A stretch of 64,000 nucleotides of DNA. Origin: Lithospermum erythrorhizon. Taxonomy: Eukaryota; Streptophyta; Magnoliopsida; Boraginales; Boraginaceae. The translations under genes were made by a program, and so were the position numbers. The DNA lies in contig JADFUC010002379.1 in assembly GCA_019722365.1 (NCBI GenBank), forward strand, positions 1 to 64,000, given 5' to 3'. Every line of letters starts with the position of its first letter. The first letter of the stretch is position 1. Below the pieces are notes generated by a model. The model worked only from the letters and a program-made list of their open reading frames with translations, did no database searches and was not told the DNA's origin. Positions 12,021 to 22,019 of the stretch are shown one piece after another.

Positions 12021-14550
12021 TGTAATAACTCGTTCCTTACCAATATTATGTTGATAGTATATAAGTTTCGTTGGTGTATTTAGAATTTGAAATTAAAAAT
12101 TTCGAAGTTGAGTAGTGGAGAATTCAACAAATCGGTGGGTTGGTGGTATGTTGGGTTTATTATTGGTGGGACCCCGGAGATAGTACTTAAAATAATTTTG
12201 GAATAGTATCGATATATCGAGATGAGTATGAGATGAGTAACTTAATATATGCCTCGGGGGAATAACACAGTAAATGGGTTTCGTTGAGATTTAAGTCTCG
12301 CGGAAGGTGTAAAGGGAATTACTTGAGAAACCCGAGCGGAACCTAAATTTCATCCCTCTAAATTGTCCGCCCTAGCACCACTATTTTCATCCTCGTCCAT
12401 TCCCTCTTCTTTCCACTCTTTGTGGCTTCGCTTCCCCCCGCCCTCGAAATTTTCTTCCGATTTCTCTCGTCGATTGTCTCTTGGCTGGAGGAAAAGTGGT
12501 GGATTTTTTTCTCTCGTCGTCTCATCATATCTAGGTAAGAAAGATCAATATTTTGAGATATTTCTTGAGTTTTGAAAAGTTGACTTTTATGGGATTTTTT
12601 GTTGACTTTTTAGAATTTATTATGGTATAGAAATGTTATCTAAGTATCGTATAGGGGATTAAATTTGATTTTGAGTGATTATTAGAGTTTAGAAAGTGGT
12701 GTAGTTGAGGGTTGACTTTTATTGACACCTCTTAAATTAACTTTAAATTGTATAATATGAGGTTAGAGGACTTTAATATATAGTTGTTTGGGTATAGAAT
12801 TATTGGTTGGATATGGATAGGTAGAGATTGGGTTGAAAGTTTGGGAAAAGTTCGTATAGCATTTAAGCGTTTGAATTGGAGTTGTATTTAATGGATTATT
12901 AGTTATCAATTGATTGTTGGATTGATTAGAATGTGCTTAAGTGTTATTGTTGGGGTAATAAAGGAAGCGATGACGAATATTGAGATTTCACGAGGGTTGG
13001 CGATTAGAATGTAGTTAAATTTGGAATATTAAAAGTGTATACCCGATCTTGAGGATAGGACGATTGCTAAGCGTTGTAAATTTGAATCGTTAGAGGTGGT
13101 ATAACACTCGGGGTATATATAAATGTTAAGAGAGGTTATTCTATTGAATGTGTTATAATGTATAATTTCTTTGAATAGGAGTTGAGCACGGATCACAGCA
13201 CGAGGGCTGATCGTCATTACGCTTTTTGGGCTCGAGGTGAGTACAAATCTCACGGTGATGGAGACGCTCATATATATGTTATATATTTTGCATGTGTTGT
13301 CTTGGAACTATTACGATATGTGTATTGTGTGATTATGATTCATATTATGAAATAATTGAGATTATGATTGATATTATGTGTAAATTGTGATTTATGATTC
13401 ATATGATAAGGAATAATTGAGATTATGAGGTATATTATGAGATAATTGAGATTATGATTTGTATTATGAGATAGTTGTGAATATGATTCATGTTATGAGA
13501 TTATTGATGTGGCTAATAATGTTTATTATTGTGGTGTGTCTTTGTGTGTGTGGTTTGTGTGTCTGAGATGTGCTTTGATTGCTTTGATTGCTTTTGTGTG
13601 TTATTTCTTGAGGAGTGGTGGTGACCCACAGGAGGTTGGTGTGGTGTGCATATTGTGTGGAGTAGCCGGATTGCGTTCGGGAGGTTTGGTGTGATATGCA
13701 CATTGAGGGTGAATGTAGCCTGCGGTCGGGGAGGATGGAAGTGGAGGCCTCGTCTGCGATTATGTGGAGAGTGGGATTCGCCGTATGTGTATTATGTGGA
13801 GTGGATTCCTCATGTGTGTACTATTTGGAGGTGGATTCCTCATATGTGTATTATTTGCTTGGAGGTGGATTCTCGTTTGATGACTTTGTGTGTGATGAGG
13901 TGTTTTTCCTTATATGAATATGCACTTTGGTGGCCGGTTATAAAAGTGTTATGTGATATCATATGAGAGAACTACATGTGATTTGTGAATAGTTATTTAT
14001 TGTGTAGTGCAGTTGTATAAGCATATGTTATATATATATAAGTATGAATATGTGATGGGATCAAGTACATGGTATTTGTATTCAACTCGAACCCCAATAG
14101 TATTTCACTGTCTCTATGGGGTGGCATTTTATGCCTAGGTTAAGGGTTGATATTTGAGGTTGTCGAAGCTAGTGATAAGAGGCTGCGGTGAAGATCATAG
14201 ATGAGGCGGTGGTGGCATAGGAATTCCCTCGTCATTCATTTTCCCATTGTTATCGACTTGTATATTGTTAGACATGTATTGTATTTCATTAGAAGTGCAG
14301 TTTATACTTTCTATGTTGTATTTTGGATTTCTTGTATCTTTTGAGTTGTATCATTAAAGATTGGTTGTATTCGTTCGTTTGTTTTTGTATATATATGTTG
14401 TTAGTTCACCACGATGGACAAAAAGTGTATTTTTTATTATTATTAATGTCAAATGAAGTCTTTTTATGTTGTCATCCATCGATAGAGTGACTACGATTGT
14501 CTGGTGTTGATGACCTTAACCTGTGACACGACACGGGGCGGGTCGTTACG
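12021..14550 (+). mobile_element. 3' LTR (about 2.5 kb) of the gypsy element
   Basis: It starts TGTAATAACTCG after a polypurine tract and ends near GGGTCGTTACG. A splice-donor-like CTAGGTAAGAAAG lies near 12533, with TTGACTTTT-rich sequence after it, as in the other LTRs. It aligns in two blocks with 1310-1935 and 3660-4857. Near 13780-13880 there are three to four copies of a GTGGATTCCTC unit. The open frames here (for example 13646-13966) are repeat artefacts. Confidence 0.75.
13781..13885 (+). repeat. Short tandem repeat in the LTR (about 37-bp unit)
   Basis: The phrase GGAGGTGGATTCCTC(A)TATGTGTATTAT recurs about three times. The corresponding place in the 5' LTR (about 4115-4175) has only about two units, so copy number has changed since insertion. 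Confidence 0.65.
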
Positions 14551-14730
14551 TGTATTTATTATTATTACTTTTGAGTTGTGGTGTTGGTTAGTTCACTGAA
14601 TGGGCGAGTTGTATTATTTTTATTATCACGTTAAATGAAGTCATTTTTTATCGTTATCCATCGTTGGTGACTCTACATTTATTCGGGTTGATGGCCGGTC
14701 CAAACCTTAGGGGGGGGCCACAGGGGCGTC
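14551..14730 (+). mobile_element. Terminal fragment of another gypsy LTR
   Basis: About 180 bp repeat the final phrases of the LTR family: ATTATTATTA, a TGAAGTCATTTTTTATCGTTATCCATCG block, then a GATGGCCGGTCCAAACCTTAGG block and a terminal GGGGCGTCGTTTACA. It abuts the 3' LTR and is probably an older LTR end into which the neighbours inserted. Confidence 0.55.
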
Positions 14731-14734
14731 GTTT

Positions 14735-16045
14735 ACACTTGGACTGATGGGCGGGGCAACTTGTGTTGCTAGCCAAGGTGAGTATTTATCTACATGGGTG
14801 TTGATTAACTACTTGATTGCGGATATGTGTATGGATTTTTGTGTTAAATTGTATGTTGAATATGAATTGTTGGTTGAGTTGTTGGGTCATGTATGTGGTT
14901 TCATGAGTCGTATAGGTGTTTTGAGGTGATGTCGAGTCGTATTAGGATGAGTTGTATATGAGTTGATGATGTATGTTGAGTTGTATTATCCGGTATTTAC
15001 CTTATACTTCGATTTATAAGGGGTGTATTGCATCGTACCTGGAATTCTGATTGATGGCAAGCTTATGTAGAAGCGGGCGTAAGTTCCTCCACTGCGAGTT
15101 GAGATTGATTATATCACCGCGTTAGTTGCTTAGAAGCCATATTTATATTAGGTGGATTGAGTAGTTGAGTTGATAAAGTTGTTGAGGCGATTGAGTTCTT
15201 TGAGTTGATAGAGTTGTTGAGTTGATTAGTGGTTTAGTTGTGGATTGAGTAGTATTATAGTTGTTGTCGAGTTGTGGACTTGGTTGGATAGTTGTTAGTT
15301 GTGATAATAGGTAGCATCGGTTGATAGAGTAAGTCGAAGTTGTTGGAGTATGATTGCGATCTTTTTTGAAATGTCACGAATGTTATTGTTATTTGATTGC
15401 CATTATTTTGGAATGTTTATGATAGTGGCAATTTATGAACATATGAGCTGGATAGTGACATTGCTAGTAAGCTTACATGGCACGATCTTAAGTTGGGAAA
15501 CATATCATGTACTCTTTATCCTATTTTATGCGGGATTAACTATTTTATTACACCGTGCGTAATTGGGAGTTGATTTCATTCTTGAGATATGTATATTCAC
15601 TAAGCTTCGCAGCTTACACCCTATTCGCTATGGGCGGCAGTTCGTGCTTGGGATTGTGAGAATGGTGATGCCATTCGTTTTCGAACTTTGTTCGGTGATC
15701 GTGCCCAAAACCTAGGTGAGCCGGCGGGTGGCGATTGATCCTCACAATCGTTGTTTTTTGGATTATGTCCGATTTGTTTTATATTGTTGTTATTTTGGAT
15801 TTCGGCTATTGTATGTGATATATTGTACATGGGGAGATTGTTGTATATTGGTTGTTATTGTGGTTGAGCATACGATGGATTCTTTTCTTAAAAAATTGTT
15901 CTTGTCGGTTGTATGTTGTTTTTATTTGGGTTGTTTTTAGGACGGTGTCTTTTGAACTTGGATCATCCATCGGGTGGTGACTGCAGTGTCCGGGATTTGG
16001 GCGATTCTAACCCCTCGGTACGACTGGGGGCGGGGTAGGTCAGTT
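14735..16045 (+). mobile_element. 3' part of a gypsy LTR
   Basis: It runs parallel to 52730-53955: GTTGATTAACTA(c/t)TTGATTGCGGAT, the TTGAGTTGATAGAGTTG repeats, TTACACCCTATTCGCTATGGG and the terminal ATTCTAACC-TCG block. Near 15000 it contains the palindrome CTTATACTTCGATTTATAAG. The upstream part of the LTR is missing. Confidence 0.6.
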
Positions 16046-17140
16046 CGGGTTGCTCAACAATGACAAATAAATCAAATCATCAATAAAAATGTGAGAGATC
16101 AATATTATCAACTTACAATTAAAAATTCAAATATCTCATACCACAAATAAGAAAACAAATAGATCATATACTCACATAAGACATAATATACATACAAATT
16201 TAAACATGTATAACATACTATCAATAAACTTGCATATTCATGTGATATGGAATAAAATGATCATGCAAATCAATGTCTAATAATGCAGTTCGAACTTGTA
16301 ATCCATCATCCGGATGACTTTAAATTTATTCAATATTTCTCATATCGACTCAGCGAGTTAGATTCACAGGAATAAAGATATATTACAACTTAAAGCATCA
16401 TAAATCTTTTTTGTTGTTACCAAACAAATACGAATTGTGATACCACTTTATCATCAAAAATTAGCATGTCACACTTTATAATTCATTTTTGTGCCTTTAA
16501 TTTTGATATTTTTTGTGACAACTCTTACTTTAGTTATTTGCCACGTGCCCAATAGTGATGCAACGACCTTTCTCTCTGATTAGACTTCGACTCTAAATTG
16601 TCACTTTCATTAGACTTAAATTAAAGCTGATTTATCCTTATATAATTGGGTTTTGCTTTACAACAATTGAGTTTTTCTTTGATCATTCATAAAAGAAATG
16701 TTTCTCACTTAAGGAGATAGACTTATGATCCTCATATTGCTTGCTGATATAAGAGCTCTTCGTTGTATACATGTTTGTTATGACAACCTTTAGTTTCACA
16801 TTGTTCCATGATAATTAGGATCTCGTGCTTATTCATGAATTTTGATATGTAAATGTCTTCTAGATATTTGTTATATCTTCATCTTATCCATGAGATATAT
16901 TAGTCATCTACCTCTTTTGGAGGTGATCTTGTTCTAGACCATCTTCAATGTCATATCTTTGATGATGGAACTATTTGATCTACAATAGTTCAACAGGAGC
17001 CTTCACTCTAAGTTGAGTGTTTACAATTGATATAAGACTTCATTACTATCTTGATGTTAGAAATTTTATTTGGTAGTGAACTTCTGGTTCATATTATCCC
17101 TTGAACTGTTCATGTTATCTCTTGAACTTCGAGTTCATAT
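16046..17140. other. Intergenic, no gene recognised
   Basis: This is AT-rich sequence without a coding frame, terminal repeats or RNA signature that I can support. It may be old transposon remains. Confidence 0.5.
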
Positions 17141-17728
17141 CTATTCATTTGAGAAAATTATATGCTAATGAGCATGCTGGCTGCAGATTTGGTAAGAATA
17201 AAATCCCTAAATTTTGGTTTAATAGATAGTTTGGGGGTAGGGATGGAGCCTTCGGATATGGTGGCGGAGATAGCAGTTTTCCTCTAAGCTTGAGTATTGA
17301 CCACGGGAATGGTGGAGAAGGATACATGAAGATAGATGAAGCTATGTCATCTAAACTACCTTCATCAACATCACAGCCGACTACTAGCATGCGTCTGCAT
17401 TGGCACGCTTCTTCGAAAATTTTATTTGCTAGATCAGGTGAATTCTTATCAATTAAAGTTTATCAATTACCTCCTAACAAAACATTTGGTCACTCTCATG
17501 TAGAAAGGCCACAATTAATTTCCTTCAAAAGCAAGAAATCTAATAATTTACTCACATTAGATTCCATAATTATTTTCCCCCAAACGAAACCAAGAGTTGA
17601 AATTAGGATAATTCTGATTCTAGGATTAAATACAATAGAACTTTCCTACTTTCTTTTATGAAAAAAGAATTTAGCAAAAGTAAAAAAAGGCGAAGGAATA
17701 GTTCTTTGGAGGAGGAGGTAGAGTTCTG

Positions 17729-17984
17729 ATCGACGGCGAAAAGACATCCAACCTTAGATTCCTACATTAACTCTAACGCAAGTTCTAGTGGCCCAATTAA
17801 CTACCTCGAGCTTATCTTGGAAGCCTATGAATCTCCAATCGGTTTAGGCAATAAGCGCAAAAACATGGAGGAACATGAAAATTCAATTCGAAACAAAAGA
17901 AGGAAGTTCAACGCTCTCAATGAGAATGAAGAATCATCAACTGATATACCCAAAGGAGGAACAAAAGCGGTGATAATCACTTGA
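17729..17984 (+). pseudogene. Unrecognised open stretch with a nuclear-localisation-like basic cluster
   Basis: One frame stays open for 84 codons from just after a stop at 17726-17728 to TGA at 17982-17984. The only ATG in frame is at 17863. The peptide includes SSSGPINYLELILEAYE, then two basic clusters (NKRKN and RNKRRK) about a dozen residues apart, like a bipartite nuclear-localisation signal, and an acidic serine-rich tail. Composition looks more protein-like than the flanks. I do not recognise a family, and there is no clear partner exon. It may be a gene relic or chance. Confidence 0.25.
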
Positions 17985-19298
17985 CATGGGTAGTTGCGGA
18001 TTTCGGGTTTCAACAAATTCAACTTCTGCTTTCATCGTTCAAAATAGTGCTTGAGGAAATGGAATTGGCTCACAGAGGAGGTGGTCGTCCATGATTTCAA
18101 GGACAATATTGTACACATGATCGCCTTGAAATGGTAATCTTATTTGTTCTTCATTTTCTTCTTCGCATATTAGTTCATCTTATAATCACACTAGTGTCTC
18201 TAGTTGTTATAATCTAGAAACTCGAACTCTGATGGATCTTATCCTTTTTAGTTATACTATTAATGACTTCTTATCTAATCGATCCTTAACAAATCTTGAA
18301 AAATATCCGATCGGCATTTGACGAGAGAGATTGATTTTCTCTTCCTCTAATGTCAAAACTCTATTTCCATTTGGTTTCCTTATACATTATATAATCGATC
18401 CATAATCGACATAGAAAAAAGTTCCACCAGTGACATTGACCAGAAAATGTGACTTTCTAAATGCTGCGTATTACGATTCACACTTCGAACTTCCGCTTCC
18501 ATCCGTAATCCATCAGAGTGCGATTTCGTTCTAAGCGATTCGGGACCTGGTGATTTTTAAGCATGAATTAATATTTGTTATTATGGCTTTTGTTTGGTAC
18601 TTATGGATCCGCCAGAAGCTTGCATCTTTCATTAAGGATTCCATCGACAGAATGTTGCAACCTGCAAATGCTTCGAGTTTAAAAAATTATAGCCCATGTA
18701 TGTTTTTATAAAACTCTGTATACTGGAGTTTCTTTCAACCTATAAGGCTTCTTTGTAAATTATGGTATTTGTTTTATGTAATGGAATTAAAAAAAACGGC
18801 CGGCATGAAATAGAGCAATTCAAGGTAAAATAATACGGAGTATTTAAGAAAATAGTATTTGGCTTCTTGAGAAAGATAATCTCAGCGGGAGAGGATTTAT
18901 ATAAAGTTCTTGCAGTATGCAAAGGCCATCGAATCAACTAGTCGGTCTTCCTTAACTGGCATCCACATTCTTTGCTTCTCCATCAAACGACGAAATATTT
19001 CTTATCTTAGGCACAAGTTTATACGAAGCTCTGAAGGAGATTGGTATCATGAAAAAGAAGCAGCGCCCCAAAAACCTTTACTCAATTGGAAAGCTTGATA
19101 GTGCTAATAATATATTATAAATATAACTTAAAGCAAAGTAAAAGTAGAGACAATAAAAGAAAAGAGGAGGAGAGCTTTTATTTATTATTGTCAACATAAT
19201 ACATAATACATATGAGACCTATTTGCATGGAAACTTATAAGGAAGCTGGAAACGACAATCTAAAACAACTGCTACATTCTAGCTTGATAATAGACATT
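17985..19298. other. Intergenic, no gene recognised
   Basis: I find no supported gene. A 42-codon ATG frame near 18583-18711 (MAFVWYLWIRQKLASF...) is too short and isolated to call. No terminal repeats are visible. Confidence 0.45.
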
Positions 19299-19313
19299 CA
19301 CCAATAGATAATT
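19299..19313. repeat. LINE target-site duplication, left copy
   Basis: CACCAATAGATAATT, identical to 21225-21239. A T-run follows directly, which is the poly(A) tail of a minus-strand LINE. Confidence 0.9.
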
Positions 19314-19825
19314 TTTTTTTTTTAAAGTTAAACCCTCGCCTGGGGTTTTCGTGTTAAGTAAATTAAAAATAAATGTCAATACATCGTCTTTGGGAAAATT
19401 CCAAGAAAGCAAAATAAAAACCTTAGAGCATTATCTAAAAGTAGGGCCAGAACAATCGCCAAAAACATAAGCCAAAAGTAAAAGCAAAAATGAAGCCGAA
19501 AAAAAAAGCAATCTAAAAAGTTAAAACAAAGACACCAACCTAAAAGAACACCCACAAGCGGGTGACCTTCAAGTCTTCCACATGCAATCAAAACAGCTAG
19601 AGCGTATATACGAAGTCAACCGCGAACATATGGAACACCCACACTCGAGGAGTGCATAAAGAGCGAAGCTTACCATCCCACCTACATCAGTCTCGGGGAG
19701 AAGGATCGGTGTTACGCAAGCGCGGCTTTAACACATGATCGGCCGCTGGGTTTGTTCCGCCAAACATGGATCGAACTTCGACTTCTTAACTTTTGCAAAA
19801 AATAACCTAGACCACCATATTATGT

Positions 19826-20101
19826 CTAAGCCAATAGGCTTCTTACATTCTGTCTGGAAAAGAAATGAGAATCGATTTCCACAGAATCAAGTGAAACCTC
19901 ACGATGACACACCGCTCCAAAATGATAAACGGCGAGAAGCTCGGCATCCAAAGTAGAGACGAGGCAAAGCGAGAGCCCTGACCCGTAACAATACACCCAC
20001 AGCGTCGAATGATACCTCCGCGGCCCCCGAGCATCCTTAAAAGCACCGTGATAATGGAGTTTAAAGTGACCCCTCGGGAGTTTGATCCACATCAATTTCA
20101 T
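19826..20101 (-). pseudogene. LINE RNase H-like domain fragment
   Basis: The 91-residue frame has FKLHYHGAFKDA near the start, comparable to the N-DGA motif of plant LINE RNase H domains, and DAELLAVYHFGA in the middle, comparable to the E-AEL-A helix. The first catalytic Asp position reads His (HYHGA rather than N-DGA), so the domain looks inactive. Confidence 0.65.
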
Positions 20102-20293
20102 GGAAGCTTCACCGAGCGGTTTGAGAGGATGGATATTGAACAGGCGGCAATCAGGGTCCCCTCAGGTTTATTTTCGGCGTACGGAATGAACTGATGATAG
20201 AAAGCTGATGATTAATACATTTGGACAATCCCGTAAAATACCGTTGCTCTCCATGTTTAGCCTTATTGCGGGCCACCCATAACGACCAAAGAA

Positions 20294-20575
20294 TTAACAC
20301 AGGCATGAGCCGACGAATATGACCCTTATCAGACACAGTAAGGCTCCAAGCCTTGAAAACAAGATGGAGGTGAGTGAAGATCTGCTTCCGTAATCCAAAG
20401 ATCCCAGCATAATGATCCAGACCTGAATAGCAATAGGATTGTTGAGGAAGACATGATTGAGGCTTTCGATACTACGACAACACTGACATTTAGAGGCGAA
20501 TTGGATGCCCTTTTTATGGAGAAGAGTATCAATAGGAAGCCAACTCTTCAAGATTCTCCAGACCAAGAAAGACAT
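20294..20575 (-). pseudogene. LINE RT-associated zinc-binding domain fragment
   Basis: The 93-residue frame reads MSFLVWRILKSWLPIDTLLH, then a cysteine pair (CQCC) and SLNHVFLNNP...QVW. This is the pattern of the zinc-binding domain after plant LINE reverse transcriptases. It continues in another frame toward the RNase H part, so at least one frameshift separates them. Confidence 0.75.
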
Positions 20576-21224
20576 CTTTTTAGGAATAGTAGAGGCCCAG
20601 ATAGTGGAATAGATAGGAGACGACTCCGTAGGGGTCCGGATCTCTTCATAAGCATTCTTGAAACTGAACTCGCCATTGTTCGAAAGCTTCCACAGAGGAA
20701 TATCATCAATATCGAAGCGATGCGGGTGGTGGATCTCGCCCTACGATCTGAGACCAACTACTGATTTGAATTCAGTCCCGTGACCGAAATCTTGGACCCG
20801 AAGGAAGCCAAGAGTCGGCGAAATTCTGAGCCCGCGACCAAAGGCTGCCCGATGTAAATGCTCTTGACTCTACTCTCCCAACCAGCCATAACCGTTTCAA
20901 ATCACGAGTGAGAGGGATGCGCCTGGCATGGAAGCGGTGAGCATTCTACAATATTTATCGGCGTATATTTACTCCTGAAGTGTTCAGTATGTCTGAACGA
21001 GACTTAAACATGCAAATATAGAGAGATGTCATCCAAAGATCGAAAGTTCAGCCCCTTTTCTTCCAATAGGGCGACATCGACCCCAGCGACACCAAGGGAC
21101 ATCGCCCCAAAAGAAATTTATTCAACATAATTTCCAACTCTCTACGAACCCGTAGAATACTATAGCACATAAAAAATAGAGGAAAGGTAGAAGAACTTCG
21201 GCTTGGAATAAGGGATTATTTTAC

Positions 21225-21239
21225 CACCAATAGATAATT
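21225..21239. repeat. LINE target-site duplication, right copy
   Basis: CACCAATAGATAATT, the exact partner of 19299-19313. Confidence 0.9.
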
Positions 21240-21479
21240 ATTCATAACAAAAATCATATTGAGATTAAAAAAAAATTAAAAAATCATTTTAAGCTATGAA
21301 ACGAAATGCAAAATATATGTAAATGATTTACATCTAACATCAGTTGCTAATTACTCGGTGGTTCGGTGTAGAAAACTTCGATTAATCCAATGAAACAACA
21401 CAAATTGATAAGCAAAACAAGAGTAAACCTAAACACAAACTAGCAGAATATCCTTAATTACCAACACAACTTATTCAAA

Positions 21480-21671
21480 CAACTACATGGAGATCAGTAT
21501 ATTACATTTATCACACTTATGCACAAGCAGAAGTATAATGTAGTTAGCAATGAATTGCAATCCATATGCTAACTACAATAGCCAAGGATGACTTCCCACT
21601 TTCGTCAGCGAATCAAATTTGCACATCAAATGCAAACTATGGATTGATGATGAAATTTAGTTCTCAACCTC
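21480..21671 (-). other. Probable NF-YA 3' UTR
   Basis: This is AT-rich sequence after the stop codon, including the miR169 site. The 3' end is not determined. No coding frame intrudes before the LINE at 21224. Confidence 0.5.
21579..21599 (-). promoter_or_regulatory. miR169 target site in the NF-YA 3' UTR
   Basis: The plus strand reads TAGCCAAGGATGACTTCCCA. Its first 16 bases equal the miR169 5' sequence, and positions 17, 20 and 21 differ from a common miR169 form. The NF-YA transcript is on the minus strand, so its 3' UTR carries the complement, 73 nt after the stop codon. miR169 repression of NF-YA genes through 3' UTR sites is well established in plants. The mismatches fall at the 3' end of the miRNA, where they are tolerated. 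Confidence 0.9.
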
Positions 21672-22019
21672 TCATCGGGAAACTGAGAGGTAGCGTTGCA
21701 TGCCACCATGTATTCCACCCCCACCACGATCCATGGTTACTCCATTATCATTTGGCACATAGGAGAACAAAAATTCTTGCTGGTGGAAGAGATGGTCAGA
21801 AGAGATGTTTGCCGGAACACTTTCCTTGAAAGTTTCCAGCTGATGAATTTCAGCTCCCCAAATGTTTTTGGTTAACTGCGAGTGAACTATGCCAGATTTG
21901 TCTCTACCACAAGCAGGTGTCTTATTGGATTGTTGAAGCTTCTTTACATTAAGGAAGCGCCCACCAGGTCCTCTGGCCCTGTTTAATGCATGGCGATGCC
22001 GGGACTCATGGAGATAAGG
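21672..22019 (-). CDS. NF-YA: NF-YA coding exon 5 (DNA-binding part and C-terminus)
   Basis: It starts after a CATTTCAG acceptor with [20 protein letters not shown], the DNA-binding segment, and continues for about 90 less conserved residues to a stop at 21672. The tail is Gly-rich near its end ([12 protein letters not shown]). Confidence 0.9.
   Translation of the reverse strand, partial: PYLHESRHRHALNRARGPGGRFLNVKKLQQSNKTPACGRDKSGIVHSQLTKNIWGAEIHQLETFKESVPANISSDHLFHQQEFLFSYVPNDNGVTMDRGGGGIHGGMQRYLSVSR

Larger units (their letters stand above)
19314..21224 (-). mobile_element. 5'-truncated LINE (L1-type non-LTR retrotransposon)
   Basis: A 15-bp perfect target duplication brackets this 1.9-kb segment, and a T-run (poly(A) on the minus strand) marks its 3' end. 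Reading the minus strand with frame breaks gives, in order, an RT tail, the zinc-binding RT-associated region (PKKMSFLVWRILKSWLPIDTLL with CQCC...SLNHVFLNN) at about 20580-20440, and an RNase H-like domain (KLPRGHFKLHYHGAFKDA...DAELLAVYHFGAV) at about 20101-19880. Endonuclease and the catalytic RT core are missing, as expected of 5' truncation. It is inactive. Confidence 0.85.

Noticed and set aside
13646..13966. Cys/Tyr-rich frames in the LTR
   Set aside because: They are produced by tandem repeats (GTGTATTATxTGGAGGTGG) and lie within an LTR.
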